Positions 9,321-18,059 of a stretch of 23,320 bases of DNA are shown piece by piece. How positions within the stretch are numbered: the stretch's first letter is position 1; every line of letters starts with the position of its first letter. The position numbers and the translations under genes are program-made. The DNA is taken from positions 1 through 23,320 of the forward strand of contig JALLBK010000350.1 in the NCBI GenBank assembly GCA_036940085.1, written 5' to 3'. Under the pieces are notes generated by a model that saw nothing but the letters and a program-made list of their open reading frames with translations, ran no database searches and was not told where the DNA came from. Source of the DNA: Discostella pseudostelligera (taxonomy: Eukaryota; Bacillariophyta; Thalassiosirophyceae; Thalassiosirales; Thalassiosiraceae).

Positions 9321-12014
9321 ATGGCCGCCGTCGGCGCTACCGCCGGGGGCATACTCCCCGTAGGCCCCACCGGCAGCAACAACATGTTACTACTATCCGA
9401 CCCCTCCCACTCTTCTCCCATCGCTGCCCTATCCCACGCTCTCTCCACCTTAAATTCCACCACCGCATCCGCCTGTCATACCTGCGATGGTCTTTCTCGC
9501 AGTTCTCGCCATCTCGACTCCCTCACCTCTCCCGCTAGTGAAACCTCTGCCCTACTAGCTCAAACATGGTCAAATCTAACATCGACGTCGACCATACTTA
9601 AAGATACACGTGAGAAGTTCGATACGGTAGTAGATACGGAACCAGCTGTGGAACGATTGTATTACGGTGCAAGGGAGGCATGTCGCACTGTAGCCTTGCA
9701 TGCCGAACGTCAAGGACGGGGAGGGGTATTGCCATCCAGTATGAAACAATTGTTGAAACAGCAAGATCGAGGCAGTGGTATCAGTACTACCGGTGGTGTG
9801 GGAGGAAATAATGACAATTCTCATCCATTAACTGAACAAGAATTATATGCAGGCGCGGACGCCATGGAAATTGTCCGAGATGCACACACCTACTTCTCAA
9901 AGCGACTCGAATGGAAGAGTTCTCGTGATACCATGAATGATTTAGAACGTGTCCATACGATTGGTGTCGATGCTATGGCATTATTGGTTACGGCCCATTT
10001 AATTGGGGCAGGTGCGGCCGTGCGTAGGAAGGTGGATGGAGCGGCTACGGTTGTGGAGAAGAAATCACGTGGTGGTGCTTCTGCTGTTAAGAGTAGTGGT
10101 AAAGTGTCCAGTGCCAAAGAGCGGGCTGAGGAGACGGCTGCCAAAACACGTGATCGTCTGCAGGAGGCACTTCAAAATCGAGATTTAATGAAATGCATTG
10201 GCGAATATGAGGAGTATCTCCCACTATCAACGCGGGTAGTGCGGGAATTGCGTGCCATCTTTGAATGTTTGGGCGGGATGACCTCCTCCTCCTCCAGCGC
10301 AGGGACATTATCCTTTGCGACTATGATGACTTCGACATCGTCTTCACGTTCATTGGCTCAATCTACCCCTTCCTCCATCGAGCCATCGGTTCCTCCTGGG
10401 GGACGAGTATTGCGTACCGAAAAGGTGGGGAGCGGACACTACTCAAATCTCACAATGAAGCCACTCAAAACCGGATATCCCCACCTAGATGCCTATGGTG
10501 AGGCACGAAAATCAGTGGCCTATGCCTCCGTGGATGGATATTGTCGTCAACTACGCAATGCACGTAAAAAGCTCGCACCCGCATCGAGCGGTACAAGTGG
10601 CAGTGTCGTCGGATCCTCCACCACCGGAGCATTGTCGGACAATGTCGACTTGGCTGCCCTCGATGCAGTTCGTTGTATTGAACACACTATGGTGGTGGTA
10701 TCGGGAGAGAAGAGTGTGTATCGCTGTGTGGTGGCACCCTCGTCGAATATGAATTCTGGCGGAGAGGATGGAAATCGTAGTGTGTCGTTGGATCCACAGT
10801 ATCAGTCGGCGTTGATTGCAAGCTATTCGTATGTGGTTAGTGCTGCCGTGGATAGATTGTTGGATTTGATCGAGTACACTTTCCTAAGGGAGGCACGATG
10901 TGGTTCGAATCTGGGAGCCTCGGTGGGGAGCGATGCTGCTGGAGGAGCTGCCGCAGGTGCTGCTGGGGGAGGTATGGGAAATGATTTTGATATTCGTGCT
11001 GCAGCATCGGCTGCCGCGGCTGGACTACGTATAGTCGATGGTGTGCGGATGCTCGGTCCTTCGTTATCCAAACTTTGCGAGTTGTCGAATTTGCCCGGAG
11101 CTGGCCCCGTCCCACCTGGAGGAGAGTCGACGATTGCGTCGGCGCTCTGTATCAGTTTGCACCGTTCCACCGTGAAGTATTGCGCCAAAACACTTGAAAA
11201 TTTGGCGAGATCGATACAGATGGATCCACTCGATGGGGTGAAGCATCGGCCTATTGATGCTCGAGTAGCCACGGTTAGCTCGGATGTTGTACATGCCATT
11301 CGGATCTTGTCGCCATTCATTTCGGCATACAAGAGTGTTAGCAAACGACGCTCTCTGCCGTGGGACCCCAACATTGGTGAGAATTCAGGAGAGATGGACT
11401 TATTCGTGCGGTTCTTAGTCAAGCAGTTATTGATTAGTCTTTTGGGAAAGGCTCAGAACTACAAAAATGACGAGAGTCCCGACGCCCAGGCCAAGAGCCA
11501 TTTGTTCATGATGAACAATACCTTCTACTTGTTGGAATTGCTGGCTCCCGCTGGAGACTTTCAGGGCTCAACTCCCGAGGGTGAGAATCATCGCATCAAT
11601 GCTCCCTGGTTCAAACAGAAAATGACACAATCGTTTGAGTCGGAGAAGCAAAAGTATTTGACATATTGGGAGGTACTAAATCGACATCTAACCGATGTCG
11701 ATGATCGGGAATTGAGTTATCAGGGGAACAACGTTCTCTCCCTCGAATCTGGTCGATTGATCAAAAGTCGTTTCAGTGGTTTTATTGAAGACTTTGAACA
11801 AGTGTATGTCGTGCACCGAAATTTTACAGTTATCGATCCAAAGCTGCGTGCGAATCTCCAGGGATGTGTGAAACGCTGCTTCTTGTCGCGATATAAGGCA
11901 TTTTATGATAAGTATTCACAGATTCAGTTCTCTAAGAAGAATATGGAGAATTATCTGAAGTATACTCCGCAGAAGTTGGACTCGTTGATTGGGCAATTGT
12001 TCTCGATCCAATAA
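9321..12014 (+). CDS. EXO70: Exocyst complex subunit EXO70
   Basis: Single exon, 897 aa, starting at ACCATGG (9321); the frame is open upstream without an ATG. The C terminus carries the Exo70 signature: FMMNNTFYLLELL, the YLTYWEVLNRHL helix, IKSRFSGFIEDFEQVY, then LRANLQGCVKRCFLSRYKAF, and the terminal ENYLKYTPQKLDSLIGQLF, matching the family's KYIKYTPEDLE..L..LF end. The N-terminal third is helical and Ser/Thr-rich, as in other Exo70s. Exo70 is the exocyst subunit that binds PI(4,5)P2 and Rho GTPases and tethers secretory vesicles to the plasma membrane. Low-complexity Ser, Gly and Ala inserts (residues about 350-365 and 530-570) make it longer than the ~620-690 aa of animal and plant proteins. 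No sign of truncation. Confidence 0.93.
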   Translation: MAAVGATAGGILPVGPTGSNNMLLLSDPSHSSPIAALSHALSTLNSTTASACHTCDGLSRSSRHLDSLTSPASETSALLAQTWSNLTSTSTILKDTREKFDTVVDTEPAVERLYYGAREACRTVALHAERQGRGGVLPSSMKQLLKQQDRGSGISTTGGVGGNNDNSHPLTEQELYAGADAMEIVRDAHTYFSKRLEWKSSRDTMNDLERVHTIGVDAMALLVTAHLIGAGAAVRRKVDGAATVVEKKSRGGASAVKSSGKVSSAKERAEETAAKTRDRLQEALQNRDLMKCIGEYEEYLPLSTRVVRELRAIFECLGGMTSSSSSAGTLSFATMMTSTSSSRSLAQSTPSSIEPSVPPGGRVLRTEKVGSGHYSNLTMKPLKTGYPHLDAYGEARKSVAYASVDGYCRQLRNARKKLAPASSGTSGSVVGSSTTGALSDNVDLAALDAVRCIEHTMVVVSGEKSVYRCVVAPSSNMNSGGEDGNRSVSLDPQYQSALIASYSYVVSAAVDRLLDLIEYTFLREARCGSNLGASVGSDAAGGAAAGAAGGGMGNDFDIRAAASAAAAGLRIVDGVRMLGPSLSKLCELSNLPGAGPVPPGGESTIASALCISLHRSTVKYCAKTLENLARSIQMDPLDGVKHRPIDARVATVSSDVVHAIRILSPFISAYKSVSKRRSLPWDPNIGENSGEMDLFVRFLVKQLLISLLGKAQNYKNDESPDAQAKSHLFMMNNTFYLLELLAPAGDFQGSTPEGENHRINAPWFKQKMTQSFESEKQKYLTYWEVLNRHLTDVDDRELSYQGNNVLSLESGRLIKSRFSGFIEDFEQVYVVHRNFTVIDPKLRANLQGCVKRCFLSRYKAFYDKYSQIQFSKKNMENYLKYTPQKLDSLIGQLFSIQ

Positions 12015-12140
12015 TATTTGGGAATTGACATTAATTACTAATTACTGTATTGTACTGTATCTTTGCATTTCTCCGACGAGCATCTGCTTGCTCACGTTAG
12101 ATGTCTAAATGCCACTACGATAACAAAACTATTCACACCT

Positions 12141-13097
12141 TCATGGGCACCGACTGATAAGCCACTGTGCTAAATCAGCTTCAATAACCTCCAACAACGG
12201 CGAGGGCTCACATAGCAATCCGTGTAAAGCCGCATATGATTTCATCGTTTTGTCTTTTGATGGAGACTTTGTCATCAATATCTCTGATATGGAATTGTCC
12301 ACCACTACATCCTCATCGGCAATCATGCACAAAAATGGGACATCGATCTCGTGGAATGATTGCTGAATGTGATCTGTCATTTCAATGCATGTCAGTACCG
12401 ATTGTGGCCTAGAAATCAAGCATGAAGAAATAGCAATAAGAGTGGCAAGAAGAATTCATCGATCAAATGCAATATCCTGCCATTCTCACCGCATTTTCCC
12501 TTTGTATGTGAGCGCATCTCTGTCGCATTCATCCCGTCTTCCTACATCTCTGTACTGACGCTCGGAATTTGTTGCCGATGATGGTATGAGGGGCATCCGT
12601 GGCACAACCAAGCTCAAAAACCATAGCGCTGTTCGAGCAGACGGTCCAACATTTAGTGATAACATCGGAGCGAGCATCACAACTCCTTTGATTTTGGTAG
12701 ACATTTTCTCCGCGACAGATAATGCGATAGCGCCCCCCATGCTAGATCCGACGAGGAAGAGGGGCAATTCCTCGCTACTTTTCATCATTGATGAATCTGC
12801 AATTGCAAATTTCGCAATTGTAACACCATCCTCTATCAAATTATCCACGCCCGTCAATAGTCCACGTACGCCAGGCGATGCACCATGTCCGGGCAAATCC
12901 ATTGCATACACCACAAATCCACTTTTTGCCAGGAGGGTTGAGGCGTAATGTACCGTCGGGTAGCGAGAATGGGCGCCAAATCCATGATAAATGACGGCAA
13001 CTCCTCGAATTTTAGATGCATCCTCAGTACTCCATTTGTACGAGGCACACTCTATTCCACGCGTGAGGAGGGTGCTGGTTTCGGTTTGGATCGTCAT
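12141..13097 (-). CDS. Alpha/beta hydrolase, monoacylglycerol-lipase-like (2 exons)
   Basis: Exons 13097-12490 and 12408-12141 (minus strand) join in frame to 291 aa; the 81-nt intron is GTGAGA...CTAG. Family marks: oxyanion-side HGFGAHSRYP (residues 38-47), MDLPGHGASPG (67-77), nucleophile elbow VGSSMGGAIAL with Ser119, DALTYKGKMR before the cap-to-core return, the acid in IADEDVVVD (probably Asp236), and His265 in ALHGLL. This order fits the Hydrolase_4/MGLL group, close to plant caffeoylshikimate esterase/MAGL-like proteins. The likely reaction is hydrolysis of monoacylglycerol or lysophospholipid esters; the true substrate cannot be read from sequence. No signal peptide or membrane segment is obvious, so it is probably cytosolic. 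The usual YH.L around the catalytic His is replaced by LHGLL. Confidence 0.88.
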
Positions 13098-13612
13098 GGT
13101 CGAAGTCGAATTTTACGGTGTGAATGTTGAGCGAGGTGAGCGGTGAAGGTGGATCTTTCTTCCCGCCATCGCCACAATCGCCATAATCTTCTTCCCATCC
13201 ACCATTCTCGCCACCCAGCTCGCCACACATCTTTCGCCACATCGCCACAATTTTGTCGGCAACGATGGCGATGGCGGCAGGCGGCAGTGACACCCAACCC
13301 AAACCGCACCAACTCCACCACCACGGGTAGTAGCAACTACCTCTCTAGAGAGAGCAACAACAACGCATAGAGCACTGGTTCGGTTGGAGACGAAGGGCCT
13401 TCGGCGGGGGAAATCGGTGAGACCGACCGGCATCCCCCGAGGAGTTGGCGAATCGCTGCGGCGGCGGCGGGGCTTGACAGTAGTTTTTGGATTTTCATTT
13501 GACTCTTTGTTCCCTTTTGTTTGAGGTTTGAGGGCGCCGCTAATTTTATTTTTTTCTATTGTCTCTTACTTGTTCCAATGCGATTATCTGCAGCACTCAA
13601 CGGAAACAAGCA
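13098..13612. promoter_or_regulatory. Divergent hydrolase/alpha-kinase spacer
   Basis: 515 bp without a supported gene. It holds many CGCCA/TGGCG elements (13143-13290), an E2F-like TTCCCGCC at 13160-13167, the 12-bp palindrome CTCTCTAGAGAG at 13341-13352 and a short GCGGCGGCGG run near 13458. The 13530-13560 segment is T-rich just before the alpha-kinase frame. Long open frames on either strand here follow from the repetitive GC-rich composition and show no domain. Confidence 0.4.
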
Positions 13613-14308
13613 ATGTCAAATTCTTCCGCGGCCCGGACAAACCTCACGTCCCAATGTGTTCAAATCAACCTGCACGACATCGTCGGCAAGGCACACTTTC
13701 GTGTGGCCTATTCGGGGACCTACATTGGTGGTAATCGCAACAATCAAGAGGCAATCTGCAAATGTTTCAAACAAAAGTATACAGTATTGGAGTCGGAATT
13801 CTTCGCTAGTGATTTCCACGCCGTAGATCGAGCTATTCAATATGCCGAGGAGTGGAATTCATTTTGTGCATCGGATGAGACAATTCTGATTACCCGTGGT
13901 GACATTCACACTATCGGGATGAAGAAGTATCTGGTGGAGCCATTAATTCGAAACTTCACAAAGTTTACATCTAACAATGGATGGATAGCCAATGAAGGAT
14001 GGTGCGGTGAGGCTATGGAGGCATTTAGCCACTACACTTATCATCGTTCCTCGGGAATGATGATCGTTTGTGATCTCCAGGGGCGATACAGAGATGAAAA
14101 ACGATGGATCAACGGAAGATTCAGAACGGGCAAAAGTCGCTTCGAATTGACCGATATTGCAAGAAGCACCCGTCAATGGTTCCCCAAATCGTCGTCTTCC
14201 AGTATGATGAACTCCAGCCAATCTCACCTGTTGGCGTTGGCTAATCGCGCAACCTTTAGATCTGGATTTGGGGGTATACTCGAGGAGGATTCTGATGCTG
14301 ATTATTAA
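13613..14308 (+). CDS. Alpha-kinase domain protein, C-terminally truncated
   Basis: 231 aa, single exon from the ATG at 13613. The open frame extends upstream without an ATG, so an upstream exon is possible. Alpha-kinase (PF02816) marks: a Gly-rich strand (YSGTYIGGN), EAICKCFK with a probable ATP-contact Lys (K50), YLVEPLI hinge (106-112), KFTSNNGW (117-124), AFSHYTYHRSSG with the structural His140, the catalytic CDLQG (D154, Q156), and a FELTD (D181) matching LTDP of the family. Beyond that the protein stops resembling alpha-kinases. The Gly-rich substrate loop and the H-x-C-x(3)-C zinc ligands are absent, and a Ser-rich tail follows. Alpha-kinases phosphorylate Ser/Thr in helices. Activity is doubtful, because the zinc site normally holds the C-lobe together. 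Confidence 0.83.
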   Translation: MSNSSAARTNLTSQCVQINLHDIVGKAHFRVAYSGTYIGGNRNNQEAICKCFKQKYTVLESEFFASDFHAVDRAIQYAEEWNSFCASDETILITRGDIHTIGMKKYLVEPLIRNFTKFTSNNGWIANEGWCGEAMEAFSHYTYHRSSGMMIVCDLQGRYRDEKRWINGRFRTGKSRFELTDIARSTRQWFPKSSSSSMMNSSQSHLLALANRATFRSGFGGILEEDSDADY

Positions 14309-14399
14309 TATTGGTGCGATAAGTACCGACAGCGACCCTTTGGTGCGCGTTACAGGTATAATATGGAACAAGAAGTTCAATAATTGCATTTAACATGAA

Positions 14400-15590
14400 T
14401 TATTGCAACATGAGATATCCCAAACTATTATAATACACATGATTCACCGCATCAATGAAATCGGTATCTCCATTCTTTGTCGACATTTTGATATAGGCAT
14501 TCGCCAAATTCTTGGAATAGCTCGGCCCCTCGTCATCATTTGCTACGGTCGCTTTTCGTGGTCGTGTTCTCGATGTCCACCCGGTAATTTTAAGTAATGC
14601 ATCTGAAATTTCATGCCCTTTCCCATTTACCAACACAAGATCGAAGTGATTGATTAACAATTGAATGGCTCGCTTAACCTTATCTTTCGTCACCATCGCG
14701 GAAGTTGATTTATCGTATCGATTGTAGAGGAAATGATCCAATTGACCCATCCATGGATTGGAAGTGGACACCTCATCCATGATACTTTCTTCAAATTCCT
14801 CAGTGTCGCAATTATTGCACTCGGCATATCGCCACTTGGTATGTTTGATGCTATGATCAAGTGGGTCCGAAAAGATGGCGGCCGCGACAAATTTACACTG
14901 TTGTCGTTCCACAATTGACCTCCAATAATGCAGAATTTCCGTATCGTTCGAAAATAAAAGACCATGTGTGGTATGAGAGTTAATGATAATCCATTCTTTC
15001 CGACCGATGGTGCTGATGTTCGTGACCACCTCGTTGATAAATAATTGTTTCGATGCATGTTCCTCACTCGAGATTAGTGACGCACCCTCGTTCGATTCCA
15101 CCAGTTGAGTTATCCATTCATTCAATGCATCACCGGCGTCACCTGGGATGTGATGCACGTACAGAATTGCACCACATGGATAGGGCAGACTCGTCTCATC
15201 AATTTTGCGCGCTTGGGATGAAAGTGACAGTAGGCCGGGTAGGACATCACGCACTCCTCCTGGACCAGTATAACCATGGGAAGAATCCAATTTGCGTTGA
15301 TTGATCGGTAAGATCATGGACGGTGGATGATTCGCGTCATTGTCGGCGGTGCTGCTATCGATGACACGACGGTCGCGATGGAGGGGCGGTGCATCAATGT
15401 CGATGTCGACATCATTCCTTGTTGAGGAGAGCGCGGCAAAGTGGGTTATAGCGGTGGTATACAAAAGTATGGATACTAGCACTGCCATAGCGGCGTAAGC
15501 TATTGACTTCTGCTTCATGGTTTGGCAACGGTATGACGGTAAATTACTACTCCTAGGTGATAATAGACACAGTACTAGAGCATTCATCAT
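14400..15590 (-). CDS. Type II membrane sulfotransferase-like protein, degenerate nucleotide loop
   Basis: 396 aa from the first ATG (15590). A later ATG at 15518 would leave a five-residue tail before the membrane anchor (about residues 29-54, AYAAMAVLVSILLYTTAITH), which is also plausible. The luminal domain is clearly related to its neighbour at 15956-17095: DETSLPYPCGAILYVHHIP, EWIIINSHTTHGLL, a CKFVAAAIFSDPLDH segment, QLDHFLYNRYDK, HFDLVLVNG, ITGW, then FIDAVNHVYYNSLGYL. The order fits Golgi carbohydrate sulfotransferases with PAPS-binding loops. Where the neighbour has CTGGASINRWL this protein has PGDAGDALNEWI, losing the TGG of the 5'-phosphosulfate loop. The Arg of the 3'-phosphate site is also gone (FSDPLDHS). 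It is therefore probably a catalytically impaired paralogue. Confidence 0.72.
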   Translation of the reverse strand: MMNALVLCLLSPRSSNLPSYRCQTMKQKSIAYAAMAVLVSILLYTTAITHFAALSSTRNDVDIDIDAPPLHRDRRVIDSSTADNDANHPPSMILPINQRKLDSSHGYTGPGGVRDVLPGLLSLSSQARKIDETSLPYPCGAILYVHHIPGDAGDALNEWITQLVESNEGASLISSEEHASKQLFINEVVTNISTIGRKEWIIINSHTTHGLLFSNDTEILHYWRSIVERQQCKFVAAAIFSDPLDHSIKHTKWRYAECNNCDTEEFEESIMDEVSTSNPWMGQLDHFLYNRYDKSTSAMVTKDKVKRAIQLLINHFDLVLVNGKGHEISDALLKITGWTSRTRPRKATVANDDEGPSYSKNLANAYIKMSTKNGDTDFIDAVNHVYYNSLGYLMLQ

Positions 15591-15955
15591 CGTCGTATGT
15601 CGTAGGCTTCTCACTTCTCATCGATGTTGATGGCGATGGGCGCGCTGGCTGGAAGGTCATGGACGGAGAAATTTTGGCGACTCTCTAATAATGGCGGGAA
15701 GGGTGATGCCAAAAAAATAACGGGAACTGACAACTCCACGTGTAGGTAGTGCATCGAGGCGACAGATAAACGAGGAGTAGATCGAGGACTGATGGCATCG
15801 ATCTGCTCGTATGGATGGTGTACGGCAGTGATACAAGATGAGAGTTAGATATTATATTGACCGGGTCAATCTGTTTGCAGCTTGAGTGGTATCTCCGTTT
15901 ATACCTCCTTGACAAGACATAGCATGGAACAATATCTCTGCTGTATGCCATCATC
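15591..15955. promoter_or_regulatory. Spacer between the sulfotransferase-like genes
   Basis: 365 bp between two same-strand genes; it should contain the 3' UTR of the upstream gene and the promoter of the downstream one. GGCGGGAA at 15693-15700 and TTTTGGCG at 15672-15679 are two E2F-like half-sites about 80-120 bp upstream of the ATG at 15590. No gene is supported. Confidence 0.4.
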
Positions 15956-17095
15956 TCACGCCAACAAGTAATCAAGATGCCCATAATACACATGCTTCAC
16001 TGCATCCAAAAACTGCACATCTCCATTCTCCTCCGTCAATCGTTGTATTTTGTACAATTCTCTTTCACTATAGATCAATTCACCAGGGAAAGCATTGGTA
16101 TGTCGTATTTCTTCACCCTCCCATCCGGTAACTTTCAATACAATCTCGTGAAATCGATCATGATCACCAACAAGTACAATATCAAAATGTCTTGTCAGTA
16201 ATTCGATACCACGTCGGACTCTTTCCTCTTTCGATACATGGTATGGATTCCGTGTTAGACTATTGTACAAGATGTAATCCAATTGAGTAGTGAAATGTCC
16301 ACGTTGATTGTATTTCTCCGGATCAAGATGATGTAGGAATTCATCCAATGTAAGCCCAGGAGGGATCATAGTACCCTTGGTTTGACTGATGGTGTGTCCC
16401 ACCGCTTCACGGAGCATGGTGGCGATGACAAAGTTGCATCCCTGACCTTCGACTTGTTCTCTCCATTGATACAAGTATGCCTCGCTCTCGTTGAGGTATA
16501 GACTATGACCATGGGCATGTACGATTCTCCATTCATTTGGGCCAATGTTGTGTACCTGATCCTCCATACCCCGGATGAAGATGCGTTCGACCGCAGCTCC
16601 TTTCCTTCCCCAATGGGTGTAGTAGCTAACATTGTGATTCATCTTCTCTAATTTACCCAGCCATCGATTTATGGATGCTCCGCCGGTGCATGCAATATGG
16701 TAGAAGAAGAGGATGCCACATTGGTAGGGTAGAGATGATTCATCGATAGAGCGCACGTTGGATAATGATAACGGTGCTCCTCGTTGTGCAGGATATGTCA
16801 CCTTGTTATTGTATGTTGATGTTGTGGCCATGGAACGAGCTGGTGCCACTGCATCAGTTTCTACTATCTCCGATTCGGATGATGATGGCATGGGAGGAAA
16901 CTCCGCCTCGTATTTTTCATTATCGACGAGGAGATGTGAAGTATTATTTAATGTTCCTCTCGATGATAGCCCCTCAGAGGCAAAAGTATAAATTTGGTAC
17001 GATGTCAATGCGATGAGAATCCACGCAATAATAAGAATTGGGCAGCGAAGAGAGAAGAGTCTCGACTTCTCTTTTTCCAGTGCGGAAATAATCAT
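15956..17095 (-). CDS. Type II membrane carbohydrate sulfotransferase-like protein
   Basis: 379 aa, single exon from the ATG at 17095. A 17-residue cytosolic tail with basic residues precedes one membrane anchor (about 18-40, CPILIIAWILIALTSYQIY), then a Ser-rich stem and a luminal catalytic-type domain. Key parts: LPYQCGILFFYHIACTGGA..NRWL (123-146), where HIxxTGGxS-type residues match the 5'-phosphosulfate binding loop of PAPS sulfotransferases; NEWRIVHAHGHSLYLNESE (187-205); CNFVIATMLREAVGHTISQ (220-238), at the place of the 3'-phosphate site; TQLDYILYNSLTRNPYHVSK; HFDIVLVGDHDRFHEIVLKV; and DAVKHVYYGHLDYLLA at the end. The likely role is Golgi sulfation of glycans or glycoproteins, with substrate unknown. 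The classic RDP.xR.xSxY form is altered (LREAVGHTIS), so the family assignment is by overall pattern only. Confidence 0.75.
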   Translation of the reverse strand: MIISALEKEKSRLFSLRCPILIIAWILIALTSYQIYTFASEGLSSRGTLNNTSHLLVDNEKYEAEFPPMPSSSESEIVETDAVAPARSMATTSTYNNKVTYPAQRGAPLSLSNVRSIDESSLPYQCGILFFYHIACTGGASINRWLGKLEKMNHNVSYYTHWGRKGAAVERIFIRGMEDQVHNIGPNEWRIVHAHGHSLYLNESEAYLYQWREQVEGQGCNFVIATMLREAVGHTISQTKGTMIPPGLTLDEFLHHLDPEKYNQRGHFTTQLDYILYNSLTRNPYHVSKEERVRRGIELLTRHFDIVLVGDHDRFHEIVLKVTGWEGEEIRHTNAFPGELIYSERELYKIQRLTEENGDVQFLDAVKHVYYGHLDYLLA

Positions 17096-17170
17096 GTTGT
17101 TGTCTGAAGATTATGAGATGAGATATGAGCAAATTTGGCAGTTATGCCGCTACTTCTTCTTCCTCGACCT

Positions 17171-17509
17171 ACACAATACTGATGCTGCGGTGGCTTTAAC
17201 ACCACCTATATGGCTGCATGCAAATAATGGTTTTGAGCTCGGGTTCAATGGACTGGATAGGAGGCAAGAGAATGGATGGGAGCGTCGGCTTCGGCTTCGG
17301 CCATTGGCGGAATAATATCCGAGCATGAAAAAGTTCATCTTGAAGTTGCAGTTGATGGGGACACAATACTGATGCTGCGGTGGCTTTAATACCACTCGAT
17401 GGCTGCATGGAAAGAATGGTTTTGAGCTGGACTGGATAGATAGGAGGCAAGAGAATGGATGGGTGCTTCGGCTTCGGCTTCGTTCGGCCATTGCCATTGG
17501 CGGAATAAT
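17171..17509. repeat. Direct duplication, period 190 bp (17171-17316 and 17361-17509)
   Basis: Two copies of about 146-149 bp in the same orientation, both starting ACACAATACTGATGCTGCGG and both ending CATTGGCGGAATAAT, separated by a 44-bp spacer. Differences are small substitutions and short indels, such as loss of CGGGTTCAAT-type bases and insertion of GATA and TTGCCA. Each copy includes a TCGGCTTCGG microsatellite. No frame is conserved in both copies on either strand: the minus-strand frame stays open but shifts between copies. I therefore treat the region as non-coding. It lies upstream of the sulfotransferase-like gene that starts at 17095. Confidence 0.85.
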
Positions 17510-18059
17510 TCATATTTCACGTTCCTTCCACGTTTGTTTCCCAAGCCCTCCATCCTGCGTAGCGGCGAGTGATGAGCGATAAGTAGCGACCAGCTGCGAC
17601 CAGCCATGGACTAGCACCTGCTAGAGAGACAGATCTTTCCCGCTAAATATCACCTCCCGCCAAATCGAATACCCTTGCCAGCCGAACGGAATTTACCACA
17701 CACATCTCCACCATGATCACCTCCGAACCGAATTCTCTTCATCTCATGCCTTCCGTTGAGCTCCTACCTACCGTTCGTACACCACCACGAGATTCTCTCG
17801 TTTGCTTGGGACGATGAACCCCACTCATTTCACCGTTAGCACGCCAGTTACAGAATCAATGGGGAGGGGCGGCAGCATCTCATGATTTTCCATCAACAAA
17901 TCTTGGCAGATAGCATCAGATAAGCTTCTGGACATCAGCTGTCTCTATCTCTAACTCTTCCTACCTCTACCTCTATCTACTCGACATGAGATAAGAAGCA
18001 CCGGAAAATCCGAATTAAGGGGTGTCATTCGATAGGCATCGTTGTTTGCTCATTTGTTC
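17510..18059. promoter_or_regulatory. Non-coding spacer with paired E2F-like sites at 17636-17664
   Basis: 550 bp without a supported gene. TTTCCCGCTAAA (17636-17647) and CCTCCCGCCAAA (17653-17664) sit in tandem, 17 bp apart start to start. Each is one or two mismatches from TTTSSCGCSAAA and shares the same orientation. They are about 400 bp upstream of the ATG at 18060 and 540 bp from the divergent start at 17095. A CT-rich tract (17940-17980, CTCTATCT-type repeats) precedes the 18060 gene and may mark its start region. Confidence 0.45.

Noticed and set aside
10823..11422. Minus-strand open frame of about 199 codons opposite EXO70
   Set aside because: It overlaps the Gly/Ala-rich part of a clear EXO70 gene and contains only Pro/Ala/Arg low-complexity sequence mirroring GC-rich codons; it starts without a good ATG context.
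13024..13433. Overlapping open frames on both strands in the hydrolase/alpha-kinase spacer
   Set aside because: They result from CGCCA-type repetitive GC-rich sequence; none shows a domain, and the hydrolase's own ATG at 13097 accounts for the coding end.
17150..17497. Minus-strand open frame across the 190-bp duplication, with two similar HPFSCLLS segments
   Set aside because: The similarity comes from the DNA duplication, and the frame shifts between copies after the first segment, so the protein is not conserved.
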